Positions 51,548 through 64,000 are shown, counted from the stretch's first letter. The stretch: DNA of 64,000 nucleotides from Dicaeum eximium (GCA_013396995.1 VWZP01006697.1:186001-250000), one strand, 5' to 3'. Program-made: numbers and translations. Notes: generated by a model not told the origin, from the sequence alone.

Positions 51548-53040
51548 CCTATAACTCCTCTTAATGCCAACTCTAATGATCTTCAAAAGAAGGGCAGAAG
51601 AGAATGACAGACAGTGTGTCTTGGTGTTAACTCTTCCCACTGCAAATCTGGACACATTTACAACGAGGCTGCTTTTCAGATGCAGTACTATTCCCTTGTT
51701 CTCCCCAAACCTATTACTCTTTTTGCATCTCTGAGGGCAGAGGGGTTTGCCTTGGGGCCTTTGTTTGCATAACACATTCCCTGTGTGTTTATTAACATGG
51801 TGTTAAGCTATGTTCTCAGCATGAGCAGGCGTCCTCTCAGGCCATCACCGGGCACGGAGATAATCACTGGAACTGAGCTGGCTTCTCACTGGGAATGTGA
51901 CTCCACTCACAGCAAGAGAGCAAATAGGAAATGACTCGGGGTGAGCCTCACTAAGCCGGAAAAATGAATTAGACACACTCCTCGACAGAATCTGAAAACA
52001 TTACATACAGTGAAGAGAGAAAAGGTCAGAGTGAGAGGTTGCTTACCATTCTCATTTTGGAATTGAAATGCGTTTAGGGGTACATCATACCTCCTTATGA
52101 TGTGAGGGTTGTCTTTCAATCGTGCTACCCAGAAAAGAGCCTATTCATTGAACAATCCCTTTGTTCTTTATATACAGTTCAAGTTTTGAGGAAAGTAGGT
52201 TGGGTCAGAGGTAAATCTCAACACTTTCCTGTGAAAAACTACGGAGAAATAAATTTGGAAGTAATATGGGGGAAATTGCTATGACCTTTGAGATGCCATC
52301 TTTTACAATACACAGTAAAAATATTGGGCTGCTCAGGCTTACATCAAGTTTACAGGAACATAAATTGCCACAATTGAGCTTCAAGCTTTATGTTCCTAAA
52401 TCACATCATTATTCTTTGGGATATTGGAAGGGAAGGTAGAAAATAGCAGATTTCTATCCATCTCAAGAAATAATAACAGTCTTACTGATTGCCTTCAGTA
52501 TTTTGCTGCAGTATATTAGGTCATTTTTAACCCCCTTATTTTCAAGAAAAAATCTTTTAGAAAACATCTACTATTCAGGATAAATCATGACATTGACAAT
52601 TTATTTGTCTGATAAGGTGAACCCTGTACACCAGTTTGGTTTTGTCTCAGTTGTAACACAGGAAGGCACAGACAGTGGCAGTAAACATAGACAAGCTCAT
52701 AGAGCAATGACATGGAATTATGTCAGTTTAAACCAGTTGGGGATCTGATCAAAACACCTCAATGTCATAAAACTAAAGCTAGCATTTGGTTTAAAATAAA
52801 AGTGAGGAAAACTTTAATAAGTCTAAAAGAAAAACAGATGTAGGAGATAAAATGAAAGAATAAAAATTTCAGCAATGCTAGAGAGCTCCTGGAGAGCCTG
52901 TAACAACCTTGCTTTCTGAACACAGTTACTGATTTAAAATAGACCAGCCCCAGGATCATGTGAGGGAATGGTCATTTCCAATTAATTGTTAATGCTGTGA
53001 TACTACACATGACTGATTATAAACATTTTTCATTTATTTG

Positions 53041-53041
53041 N
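53041..53041. other. Single unknown base, possible contig joint
   Basis: A lone N like those at 9,861, 10,099 and 13,125. Here I see no repeated sequence on either side, so it may be a true one-base ambiguity or a join without overlap. Confidence 0.6.
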
Positions 53042-54949
53042 AAGCTTTGTACAATTTATACTAATAAAAATCTTCAGACTATGCCTGCTCGTTTACCATT
53101 AAACTAAATTAAAAGTACCAAACCCAAGTACTGCTAGAAATTCCTCATTTATGAGGTTTTTGCATCCCTTGGGCATTGGATTTAAGTAGGGACTAAGTGG
53201 TACCAGCTGGCTTTCATACCCAAGTGCTTGTGGGGATTCAATCTTTAATGAGCCAGAGAGCACAAAGGCTTCTCCTGAGAAGTGGGGGCTTGGGTTTGTG
53301 TTCCTTGTGCGCTACTTGCTGTGAGAAACTTGTTTTCCTCACCTTATTTGGTGGGATGCATTTGCTAATTCAATAAGAGAAAGCGAGTGCAAGATGCTAA
53401 TAAATAATGTGTCATAGATAGCGAAAGATAATCCAAACAATAGAAACTGTAGAAGGAAAGCATATGTTCCCTCGGGGAGAATTTATTGAAAGCTGAGGTG
53501 TAACAATAAGAAGCAACATTCACAAATCTCTGAAGGCAGCTTTGCACTGCTTCAGCAGTGCAGATCATCTTAAATCCAGCTTAAATTTCCAGTGGAGTAT
53601 GCTTTTGTGTAAGTGACTCCTCTGGCTTCATAAGGCTTTGATAATGTGTATGACAAGGGGAGAGCTGTGGCCCAGGTGACCTGTTCCCTCATGATTCATG
53701 CAGATGCTTTTGAAGCCACCCTTTGAGTAACCTCAAGCACAGCTCAGATGCAGCCCAGGAGTGCAGGCCAAAGATTGTTATTGTTGTTGTCTGTGTTTTC
53801 TTGATGAGAGGAAGAAGAGGAGTGAAATTCCAAATAATTCAGCCGTGCACAAAAGCAGGTTATGATACAAACCAAGTTAGTTTCTGGTACGGATTTTGCT
53901 TAGGCTATGTGCCATTTCCTGAATAATCGTCTCCAAAGTGTGGCTCAAAGCACACCAGTCAGACTGTCTACAAATAAACTTTGTGCTAGATAAAATCTTG
54001 AAGGTGTAGAGTTTCCCGTGTTTTCTGTTCTCACTGCTTATGAAGAATTTATGCCCTGCCTATCTGCAGTGGCTAAATACTTTGTAGTCTTTAATGTTTC
54101 TGTGCATGGCATTGCTGTGACACGACTACAGCAACACATGGCAAATTGTGGCACTGGCTATGGATACAGGAGAAGGTCAGCAGATATTAGAACTCTAATC
54201 AGACACGTTAGTGCCAGCAGAATACTTAGGTGCTTTGAAGTAAGGTGACACACTGCCTTGCTTTTGCAGGTTGAGTGCCTTCAGCACCACAGATCTTTAG
54301 GTGTGTATAACCTGTACAAGGCATTGTAAGTAAAGCCCTTCTAAGGGGGTCAAAACCCCACTAAATATATGCAGAAGTGATCTGCTTACAGGTAGCAACA
54401 AGAAGAACGTGGTTAAGTGCTGTGCCAAGGAATGTTTGACAGGCTCTTATAGTTGGGAGCTTCTCCTCTGCTGCTTGTCCTCTGTCCTTTCTCAGCTAAG
54501 TGTGGGTTTTGCTTCTCACATTTTTGCTGGAAGAGGACAAAAAAAGGGTGAGGAATTGGTCCTGGGGAAGAATTCTCTCCCTATTTCTTAAATTTAATAT
54601 TTGGTGAAGAGGATTCAAAGCCTCATTTCCCAGGAGAGTGACTTAGCTACAAAAATCAAAATGGTTTGACTTTGGGGAGCTATCTATTTCTCCTTTGGAA
54701 AATGCTTCATACTTGTGGAAAGGGAGGGAAAAAGAGTGTGACACCAGCTAATTGATTAGGTGTGGGTTGCAATTTCTCTCTGTTATGGCTAATATAATAC
54801 ACTGAAGCATTTTTATGAGTAAGAACTGAATTCCCTGTTTCCCTGCTCCTTATTGAGCCAGAGAGGGGACCAGAGAAGAAGAAGAAAAGAGCCATTCAGG
54901 ACACCAGCTTAAAGCTTAAAATATATCTCTTGACTTACTCTTTCATTAG

Positions 54950-55050
54950 GCTAAGTGATTGGTTTACCACACAGAAGTTTGTGGTGAAGTAGAGGCTTAA
55001 ACCCAGTTCTCCAAGGTCTAGTTTGACAGTTTAACTATTTTACTGGGCTT
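54950..55050 (+). mobile_element. MIR/CORE-SINE remnant (3' half)
   Basis: TAAGTGATTGGTTTACCACAC, AGTTTGTGGTGAAGTAGAGG, AAACCCAGTTCTCCAAGGTC and TTTAACTATTTTACTGGG follow the MIR core and 3' half in the right order, with many substitutions. Confidence 0.7.
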
Positions 55051-57689
55051 CTATCTTCATGTATTCACTTTGCCTTCTCTCAGTTGTTGATCTAAGTTAC
55101 AAAGATAGGATTTCTCTGAACAGTAGACAAAGGGCATGTGTCACAGTTTTGTACTGCACTATGTTTCTTTACAGTAACAAAATCTCAGACTAAGAATCAC
55201 CGATTTCTTTTTTTGTAAACTAAATCAGACTGGTAACATGAAAATGAGAACATTTCAAATCTGTGGTGTGACTAAACTAGATGTGATCAATTTTGGATGT
55301 CTTTGCAGTCAGATATCTTTGGTAAAGACAAATCATAGCAATAGAAGAGTATGTAGGGTATGTACTTAAACCCCAGTATCCACACAGATATATCTCTTAC
55401 AAGGGGGCAAGTTGCTTTGCACAGCTGCAGTAAAGGAGTGTCATTTTGTATGTATCAGTAACAGTAATCATACTATCCCAGATATTAAAGAGCTTGAAAC
55501 ATAAGAGTTGTATTTCCATGTAAAGAATAATTGTAGATAAACTGAGGTTAAAAAAAAAGCAATATTTTTATGACATACATTTGCATTTGGAGTCTGCATG
55601 CTGGAAGAAACTCGAAAACTGTTACAAAGGAAAGAAATCCCTTTAATTTCTGTTCACTTTCATTTGCAAGGTCAGGTGAAATGCTTTGTGGGATTTTTTT
55701 GTTTGTTTTTTTGAATGAAGCTGAACTGAGCAGTGTTTGTTACTTGTTTAACAATAGCTGTACCTGCAGTACAGCTTTGTACCTGTGGTGTGCCTTGCCT
55801 GTTTCCCTGTGTATTGGTGCTACTTACCTGAATTTGCAGGAACTGTTATATTTTGAGAACTGTAGTGAAAGAGCGAGGTAGAAGTAGGGGGAGGAAGAGA
55901 AGGAAAGGGTTGCTTTTGTTTATTTTTTGGTTAAACTTCTGGTGTTACACTGAATAATTTATATATACGGTCTCAGTATGAGAAGTAGCTGCAAAAAGCC
56001 TCATTTTGAGGGTTTGTGTGTTATCACAATAATTTCTATATTGACTCTATGTACTACTCAAGCAAAATCGATGTGTACATACAATTTTAAATATTGATTA
56101 ACCTTGTAACTATATCCTGGCATCTGAGGTTCAGACTGGTGGATTATTTTTCCTCTATTACCACCAGCAGTAATGGTTCTGTAGATTAGCAGTTGATTCA
56201 AATGTACCAAATCCAGAACCATCTACAGCTGTAAGTGACTAACTGAAATTGAACTCTGCAATATTTGTGACTATTTACGCTGTCTTAGCTTGATTGCCTC
56301 TGTAGCACTAATGGGTATTAAAAAAACCCTAAATGGTGGAGTATTGCAACACACAAATCAGAATACAGAAATTACCTCATTGAAAGGCAGTTAGCAGATA
56401 AATTTGGGAAAATAAGTTGTAGGGGTTTGTGCGTAACTTCATTTTTTTATTTTTCTTTTGTAGCCATTTGCAATTAGACCATTTTCAAACTAATTTGTGT
56501 ATGAAGTCCAGGCACCTAAAGGCCAGCTGCCAATATGGTCCTTCTAATTCAGGAATTCTGAGTATTTCCTCCATCCAGTGCCTGTAGAACTTTCTGAAGG
56601 AAGCTGCTTCTTGTCCACAGCAGCATCTCTTCAATACTGTCAGGATTTACTTCTAATGCATGTCTTTTAGTTTGAGATATGGTGGTCTCCAAAACTTTAT
56701 TCATCATTGTTTACTCTGAATAACAGTTCATAGAGCACTTAGTACATTAGCTCTTTCTTTAAGGAATTATGCTTGCCTGACAAGAACTTTGTTCTGGCAT
56801 GTGAAGAAACACAAGAGAATGTGCCCATTTGTTTTTTTAAATTCTGTTAATCATACGTTGTTTAAAAAAAAAAACTCCAGCCTTGCATAACGAAAGGAGA
56901 ACCACAAATTACAAAAAAAGTAATCAAAAACTGCATTGTGTGAGTAGTGTGCTAAAAAGATAACTGATTAACACTATATATGTATGAATATAAAACATTG
57001 ATAGAAAATGATACCTGATTTGAATTTTGCTATCTCATTGTACAAAGTAATTTTCTTGGGTTTTCAGGCTTGCCCTTAAACTGGGAGCTTCAGTATTAAA
57101 CACAGAACTCAGCCTGTCACTTACGTGCTCCTGACATTGACTGTACTGGGAGAGTCTGAATTCTCAAGTCCCAATTCATCTAACATTCATATTGATCATG
57201 TGCAAGTGTTTGCTCAGCATAGGTTTTCTGAAGTGTTCTTGAGGAGGAGAGCTCAAGTGTGCTTACCTCAAGGTCTCCTCTAGGTAAACTGGGAAGTTCT
57301 GTTAGAGACAAGGCTGAGAGAAAATCAGTGGTCCTGGGAAGTAATTGTCCCTGGACTGGGTTCTTCATCCTAATATTTCAGTGTAGATGCAGCCTTGGAC
57401 CCCCAAAAGACATAGACCTCAGAGCATTTCTGCATAAGGCTAAGATGCAATTTTTCTTTTTTTTTCATTCTGTTTGAGGGGAACGGTTCAGGCACTCTCT
57501 GTAAGAAGTGTTTTTCTAACTTGTTGCTTCCATACTGCAAAATTTTTGATGCTCTTTGTTATGCTTTCTCTAGACAACTGGCATGTGTCTAACCATGTCT
57601 GGAGAATATCCCTTCTGAGGATGTCCTTTATCCTAGACACTTGTACATGTCCGTTCTCAAAGCAACCTCATAAGTGTTTGGCTGCTTGC
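55051..57689. other. Single-copy non-coding sequence
   Basis: AT-rich with short T/G runs near 55,696-55,715. No exon or known repeat is recognised. Confidence 0.5.
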
Positions 57690-58130
57690 CATTGATTTTT
57701 CAGATAGTGGAAATGCCATCTCCTTTTCTGGCAGCCTGATTTACCTGCTTGTGGTTTTGACAGTCTTCATTGGCATGGCTTTTGGGTATGTGGGACTCTC
57801 CATGATGTACAGGAAGGTCCTCTACCTTGGCAGCAATGTGTTGCCACAGTGCAGCAGCCCAAACAGATTTACCTCTCCTGCTGTTGTACCCCAGCCATTT
57901 GCCACCAGCCAAGAGTCAGTATAGAGGGAGACTGTTGGCCACTTTTCTCATTTTGTAGTATCTGAAGCCAACTCCAAAATGGCTTGATCTGCCTTTTTCT
58001 TTCACAGTTTTTGAGACATGTTCCATGGGAATCCATGGACCGGTTTTCCACATCTGATGGTTTTCCAAAATGTGATAGGACACATCAGTAAACAGAGCAT
58101 ATTGATTCCCATTTTCTGACAATTTATTTT
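57690..58130 (-). pseudogene. Endogenous retrovirus pol remnant (RNase H region, ERVL-like)
   Basis: On the minus strand an RNase H-like domain can be read in three frames. LFTDVS with the first catalytic Asp lies at about 58,084-58,086. YTDSW lies at 57,909-57,923 in another frame. The pieces WAAALWQHIAAKVE and IPKSHANED, then QVNQAA, fall at 57,700-57,912. RNase H of retroviruses removes RNA from the RNA-DNA hybrid during reverse transcription. This copy is dead: frame changes lie on both sides of YTDSW, a stop lies at 57,916-57,918, and the last motif has Asn where retroviral RNases H normally carry Asp. No env, gag, primer site or paired LTRs were seen. Assignment to an ERVL-type element is from pattern recognition. 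Confidence 0.7.
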
Positions 58131-58424
58131 ACAGTGGCACCTTTTTGGTGTGAGTCACCTCCTCAGGCAGTATCCAAAATATCTGCCTTCTGCTCAGACC
58201 AAGACCTCTTGGAATTTGATCAATACCTAGATGGTCTCCAGGCAATGTCATCTTGGGAACACGGCTGAGTATTCCTCTGTATGGTATGGAATATCCCATT
58301 GGACAAAGTGTTTCAAATGTCCTGGCTGCATCCCATCAAAACCTTTTTCCCACCCCAACCTAATTACTAATTAGAAGGGCAGAATGGGAAACAGGGAAGA
58401 TCTTTTGCTGTGCAATCACATTTG

Positions 58425-58520
58425 AGTAATAACTAAAGCACTGGTATATTATCAGCATTGGTTGGCCACAAATCAAAACCCCCATGCAGGTTGCTATGGG
58501 GAAGGTTAAGTCCATCCCAG
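58425..58520. mobile_element. Possible further ERV-derived sequence
   Basis: AACTAAAGCACTGGTATATT, then TTATCAGCATTGGTTGGCC, then GGTTAAGTCCATCCCAGACAG resemble a motif common in avian ERV-related repeats. It lies 300 bases from the RNase H remnant and is probably part of the same insertion; strand and family are uncertain. Confidence 0.4.
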
Positions 58521-58530
58521 ACAGACTAGA

Positions 58531-61299
58531 AGTGTCTTGTAGAACAAATGCTCTTTATTCTAATCTCTTGTTCATATCTCTTCTCAAAATCCCATCACCT
58601 CTTTGGACCACCTCTCTTTCGTTTTTCAAACTGTCAAAATATTTGTGGTAAAACTAAATTCCTGTAGAGATGAATGTTTTCCTTTGTTGCAAGAACCTGA
58701 CAAGAGGTCTGTGTGATAAATGTGGAAAAAATTTAAATCAAGCCTATGCATTTATTGTATGATGTGGTTAGAAGTTCCAGCTGCAGACTGAGACTGTTGT
58801 GTGAGTTGCTGTACAAACATGGGATCAAAACACATCTTCTGCCATGAGGGGAGTCACCATTTCCATACCAGAGTTGATGACAAAGCTGTCTGAATCCAAG
58901 CAAATAGCGAGACAACATTGGTGTGATAGGCAGCAATTTTGTCATCATTTCTTTCACCTGTTAATAGGCATTCCTTCAAAAACGGGACAAGTTTAATGAT
59001 GAAGAACAGGAACTTGCTCTCTGGATTTGTGCTGGAGCAGGGATGGAGAACTCACCTTTGCTCAGTGGTCAAGAGCTGGCTTGATCCTGAAAACACTTGC
59101 AGAGAGTGGAGAAGCTGTTAGCTGTTCCTTTCAAAGACTGTTAGACATGAATTATTTCTTGTGTGGAACTGAGTGCACCTCAGCTTCCAAGCCTTTCTCT
59201 GAGCAAATGAGAACATGGGCACTTGGCACCTTTCAGAAAGTCCTGAAGTGTGACAGAATCATGATCCTTCCAAAAATTTAAAAGTCCATGATTGATGTAG
59301 TAGAAATCTGAATTTTGCCTGTTGTCAAATTCTATTTCTAGCTTAGCAAAGTAAAAATCATTCTTTACTGATGATATGCAACTTACATATATGGTCTACT
59401 TTATCTTTAGACACAATTTGCAAACTGGTATATGGAGTTTTAAGTCCCCAGTGATCACTTTGGAGGCAAGTCTCCTAACAAAACATTGGAATGAAAAACA
59501 AAACCTTCTAGGGAGGGTCTTGTATTATACTGATAAGTGTTTACTTATTTTTCTGTAGAAGTATCTTTTGCCTTTAAATGGAAACATTTGGAATCAAAGA
59601 ATGATTTTCAGACGCAAAAGTCTTCTTATTTTGAAATGCCATGTCAGCAGATCTAGTGCCTCCAAAATAAATAGTTGCAAGGTGCTTCTCTGCCTTGAAT
59701 TCCTCTGATATTTTGTCCTGCTTTTAATATATTTTTAAAACTGAGGTATAAAAATAATCTCTCTGAACTTGACTGCAAATACTTACAGCCAGCTAAAAAA
59801 GAAAGAGATCAGACAAACAAGTGGTTTTTGATGGGCTTTAAAAGCTTGGTCGTTCTTTCTTTTGTGAAATATGACATTCTGATAAAACCCTTTTTCCCTT
59901 TAATGCCAAAACAATACTGTTAATAATATAATGCTGATGGCACCAGCCACCTCTGTTCATGAGAGAAATGAGCTGGCCTAAGCAATATTGTACTTGAGAA
60001 CTTGTCCAAGCAAATGTGCCTCTCACCCCTCCACACTAGAACTAGCTGAAGAGAAGAAACATGATGATACCTTAAAATGATGCACAGGTGCTGCATGGTT
60101 AGTTGTTGGGTTTTTTTGCTTGTTTGTTTGTTTTTTGCCCTCTGTAGGTGAACTAGAAGAATTTAATTTGTAAAGTAGGATACCACACCTTGAATAGTGC
60201 TATGTAGATGTAGGAAATTCTACTTCGGTAGGAGCTATTTATTAGAAGGGTTTTGACATTGTGAGATTAGACGTTCATGCAGCAATAAACACGTGATAAA
60301 GAAACTTACTGTCTTGATCTCATCCTTGTGTGTGAGTCTAGACAGAAGGATGCTCTGAGATGCCTTTCCACCCTTTGTTTCTGTCCTCTTGTATTAGTGT
60401 GAGTGTTCCAGGCCACTTTTCACCATGTCAAAAGTGGCTGTTCCTCTTTTACACTTCACACTGAAAATGTGTGACTTGCTTTTAAGTGCTGCCTTAACCC
60501 CACAGTGAACTATGGAGATGAACCTGCAAAGCTGAATTGAAAAGAATGAAGTTTGCAAAGGATCATTTACTTTCCTTAGTCTGCTGTTAACCTTTTACAG
60601 CCAAAGGGGACTGAGGGTGCTGCGGGTGCTGCTCAGTGCTTGTACTTTACAAAATGCTAATAGGGGGCAAACAGATAGAAGGGCCTCTACGGCTGCCCAA
60701 AGTTGCTGGACCAAATCTGTGCCCCACTAGCTGACCTCAGCACTCAGTGCTGCCACGTGTCCTACCAGGTGTGTGGGAACAGGGTCCCTGGGTAGCAGGA
60801 GAGGAGGCCAGCCCTGCAGAGGATCCAGCACAGCTATTATTCTGGGAACTGAGATGGATAGGGCGTGAACAGCGCAGACACACAGGATATTCAACAGGTC
60901 TTTTTAAAGCAAAGGTCTCACTAAAATAATAATCTGTAGGAAACTGCTTATTTAAGCCTGTTTCTGGAGCTTGAAGGTGTCTGGTTTTGTTTTCATCTGC
61001 ATATAGGGGTTTTCTGGCTGTTATTCCATAACTTTCACAAGTGAATGCAGAACTAGCTTGTTGGAGCTCCATTGACTGAACCCTTCAGCCCCTTGCAGAA
61101 CTAGCAATGAATGACCCAACAGGTTTGTTACATCAGGTTGTAAATTTCTATATACAGGTACTTCTAAATAACACTGCTTATCAGTGTAACAGCTGCAGTG
61201 TTCTGCTTTTGGAGACTGAAACAGCAGGAGAAGCCTTGTTCAGCTTTTAAACTTCAGTTGCCATGGGAGGGGGTTCTCAATCCATCCCACTCCTACCAG
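58531..61299. other. Single-copy non-coding sequence
   Basis: No exon is recognised. T/G-rich runs lie at 60,108-60,137. Confidence 0.5.
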
Positions 61300-62350
61300 T
61301 TTATTGCCAGGGCCAGAAAGAGATGCCCTGAGTCTGGAGAGCAATTCAGGTCAGCAGGAAAGCAGCTTAAGAGCAGCACAAAGGAATTCCAGCCACTCCA
61401 GCTTCCTTGGAGGCCCAGCTCTATGCAAATGCACATACCATGAGGAACAGATAAGAGGAATTAGAGATGCGCACATGAGGCCAGCATCACAGGGATGAAA
61501 ACCATTTGACACTGTCCCATATGACATCCTAAACTGGAGAGACATGGATTTGATGTATAGCCACTCAGTGAATAATGAATTAGCTGGATGTTTGCACTCA
61601 GTGAGTTGCAATCAATGGCTCAATGTTGAAGTGAAGACCAGGGATGAGTGGTGCTCCTCAGAGTACACTACTGGGACCCGTGCTGTTTGACAACTTTGTC
61701 AACAACATGGACAGTGAGATCAAGTGCACCCTCAGCAAGTTTGCAAATGGCACCAAGCCCTGTGGTGCAGCTGACACTCTGGAGGGAAGGGATACCATCC
61801 TGGGGGACCTGGACAGGCTTGAGAACTGGGTCTGTGCAAACCTCAAGAGGCTCAACAAGGCTAAGTGCAAATTTTTGCGAATGTATTGATAACAGCCCTG
61901 AGGAGAAGTACTTGGGGTTGTTGGAGGAAAAGCTTGACATGACCCAACAATGGGCACTTGCATCCCAGGAAGCCAACCAGATCCTGGGCTACATCAAAAG
62001 CAGTGTGGCCAGCAGGTCGAGGGAGACAATTCTGCCCCTCTACTCCACTCTTGTGAAACCCTGGCTGGAATACTACATCCAGTTCTGGGGCCCCCAACAT
62101 GAGAAGGAAAGGGACCTGTTGGAGTGAGTCCAGACAAGGGCCATGAAGAAGGCTGGAGAGGGACTTTTTACAATGGTTGGTAGTGATATGGCAAGGGGAA
62201 ATGGCTTTAAACTGAAAGACAGTAGGTTTAGATTAGATATTAGGAAGAAATTCCTTTCTGTGGGGGCAGTGAGACACTGGAAGAGGTTGTTCATAGAAGT
62301 TGTGGATGTTGCATCCCTGGAAGTGTTCAAAAGGTGTCTCTGCCCATGAC
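61300..62350 (+). mobile_element. CR1 LINE with internal deletions (about 1.05 kb)
   Basis: Three blocks of CR1 are joined. About 61,300-61,497 resembles the leader and start of the ORF2 region (for example CTCTATGCAAATGCACATACC, GAACAGATAAGAGGAATTAG). From 61,498, ACCATTTGACACTGTCCCAT opens the reverse transcriptase. At 61,740-61,751 the catalytic F-A-D-D reads F-A-N-G. The segment after about 61,878 is deleted and the element continues to TTCAAAAGGTGTCTCTGCCC near 62,345. The endonuclease and first part of RT are missing between blocks one and two. Keeping a 5' block is unusual, as most CR1 copies are only 3' ends. The element is inactive. Confidence 0.88.
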
Positions 62351-62412
62351 ATCATAGAACCATAGAAGGATTTGAACTGGAAGGGACCTTAAAGGTTACA
62401 CAGTTCCACCCA
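62351..62412 (-). mobile_element. CR1 3' end fragment in opposite orientation
   Basis: Plus-strand ATCATAGAACCATAGAAGG, then GAACTGGAAGGGACCTTAAAG, then ACAGTTCCACC is the complement of a CR1 3' end with its terminal ATTCTATG-type repeats. It starts exactly where the plus-strand CR1 stops, so the two elements meet tail to tail. Confidence 0.88.
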
Positions 62413-63899
62413 GTCTATGACTTTCTTGGATCCAGTGAGAGCTGAAAGCTGAATAGGTCCAGTGGGCAGGAGGATCAGCTAAGAGTTTCATTTGTGGGAT
62501 GTGTTCGGGCTCAAGGAAGAAGTGCCTGAGGTGCTGTGTGAGCTTAGAAGTTGAAGAGTGCCACAAGAGCTGATGTGGGTAAGAGACAGAAGGGGATACA
62601 AGTGCCAGTGAGAAATTTTCATATGGGGAAGGAGCTTTGCTGCATGATCTTGTTCTTGAATCCAAACAGGGAAATAGAAATCATATGAAGGAGATGAATG
62701 AGTGAAACATGTCTTTCATGTACTGTTGGGATATGTGATGTTTTGTGGGTTAGTCTGCTGGTGCAGTGCTCAGTACAGGAGTCTTTAAAGCTCTGTGTTG
62801 CTGGGGAAAAGACTTCTCAACTGTGCCATTTATAAGGAACGCTTGGCATCTATTGGTGTGAACAATGCAATGCTCTTTGGTTTTAATCACAATTTTATGA
62901 TAATTGTGCTTTGCTAGTTATTCAGGGAAACAGATAAAGGCCCTGTGGTTATTTCATATTTCGTAATATAGACTTAGCTAACATAAAAACAGTGCTGAAA
63001 ATTGTTAGCCTATTGGATGAACTGGCAGAAATCTTCTAGCAGCTCCATGTCAGCACCTAAGTCTCTGAGAGAACTTTGAAAAATCTCAAGAGCAGGTATT
63101 GCAGCTGCTAACTTTTCCCTATAATGTTCAGGGGGACATTGAACCATTTTCATGGGAAAATCTGATTAGGAATGTAGTCACTTAATTAAGGAGTGAATGA
63201 TCTATTATTTTTATTGCTGACTTTTCTTTCTTCCTCTTTCAAATTTTTTTTTTTTTTTTTTTTGAGAGGGATGACACTGCCTGCAGGCCCTATCTTCAGA
63301 TAGTGTGAATTGGTCCAGAACTGTCCATGCTGCTGTGCTGGTTAATTTTTTACCATAGAGAAGACTCTAACTTACCAAGAGCAAGAACAGTGGGGGGAAG
63401 GGAGAAATACTGTCTGATGTTTTGGGAGAATGGTTATGATTTGGTCATGGATCATTGGATTCAGAGAGAGTTTTGTCATCTGACTGATCAGAACAGGATC
63501 AGAAGCCTTTCACCAGAATGTGAAGCTCTGAACAAGGGCATCCTGAAAATGTAACTTTCACTCTGTAACTGAATCTGGTGACACAACAGTCTGGAGAAGT
63601 AGGAAAAGTTATTCTGCAGCATTGCATACTAATGTCAATAATAGATTTTAAAAATCAGAGATATTTGAAGGTTCAGACCCTTTGCTTGGAAAATGAGTAA
63701 AAGGGAAATATAAATTTTTTTTGCTGGTGTTGAATAGGATCAGTTGCTGGTAGTTGTAATAAATTCAGAAGCCTGGAATTATGATTTGCTTATTAATATT
63801 TATTTATTTGGCAACCAAAGAAACCCATTGTGTGGAGCACTGTACAAACACATATCATGGAATATTTCTTTGCCCTGTATAGCTCACAAATTAAAAAAC

Positions 63900-63901
<2 letters not shown>
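62413..63901. other. Single-copy non-coding sequence
   Basis: A poly-T tract lies at 63,244-63,263. No exon or repeat family is recognised. Confidence 0.5.

Positions 63902-63938
<37 letters not shown>
63902..63938. repeat. (CA)n microsatellite
   Basis: About 15 uninterrupted CA units, then ATACACCC. It is likely length-polymorphic. Confidence 0.95.
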
Positions 63939-64000
63939 CCAACCTCCCAAACAAACTGAAACAAAAAAACAAAAAACCCATCTAGCTTAGGAAAACAGAA

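Larger units (their letters stand above)
44001..54949. other. Long single-copy non-coding stretch
   Basis: It contains one weak candidate exon (44,652-44,798), poly-T runs (46,100-46,112 and 49,570-49,583), a TTATTA-rich block (about 51,190-51,375), a 21-bp tandem duplicate (51,506-51,547) and a single N at 53,041. No repeat family is recognised in the rest, and no exon is supported. Confidence 0.45.

Noticed and set aside
53041..53041. Another duplicated contig overlap
   Set aside because: I compared the sequence on both sides of the N and saw no repeat.
61648..62127. 159-codon open frame as a host protein
   Set aside because: The frames are parts of the CR1 reverse transcriptase region; the reading is broken and the catalytic motif is changed.

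Overview
This window looks like non-coding nuclear DNA from a bird, most likely a passerine songbird. The recognisable interspersed repeats are CR1 LINEs (four clear pieces and two old, uncertain ones), a SINE with a tRNA-Ile head and a CR1-like tail of the kind I know from zebra finch (TguSINE1-like), an ERV solo LTR, a decayed ERV pol fragment and five worn MIR/CORE-SINE remnants. There are no L1 or Alu elements, no bacterial-type operons, and no stretch I can assign to a known protein-coding gene. The species is inferred from repeat content only.

Layout. 1-8,805: AT-rich single-copy sequence with the SINE (268-416), a CR1 3' end (612-732) and a MIR (3,872-4,006). 8,806-12,100: a CpG-rich promoter region that is badly assembled. 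A 1,055-bp block is present twice without any difference I could see (8,806-9,860 and 10,100-11,154). The copies are separated by a 237-bp orphan contig bounded by single Ns, and a 381-bp N gap follows. The orphan contig carries a plausible minus-strand promoter and non-coding first exon ending in a GTAAGG donor. The far side of the gap (11,589-12,100) is GC-rich and could be a plus-strand first exon. 12,921-13,329: a second false tandem duplication (204 bp, single-N joint) across the 5' end of a solo LTR. The LTR itself (13,207-13,785) is clean and has a 5-bp target duplication.

13,791-57,690 is mostly single-copy sequence that reads as intron or intergenic DNA. It holds CR1 copies at 26,095-26,557 and 27,840-28,703, an old probable CR1 at 32,480-32,960, MIRs at 38,770, 40,593, 43,891 and 54,950, a GTGACACA minisatellite fused to a MIR at 43,797-44,000, a diverged pair of local duplicates near 20.9 and 21.7 kb, and one possible but unproven small exon at 44,652-44,798. 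57,690-58,520 is a minus-strand ERV RNase H remnant. 61,300-62,412 is an internally deleted CR1 meeting a second CR1 3' end tail to tail. The window closes with a (CA)n microsatellite.

There is no set of genes here working together. The region behaves like a promoter CpG island flanked by long introns or intergenic DNA. I found no previously undescribed system. The most useful observations are the assembly errors around the promoter and the repeat structures that can be tested.
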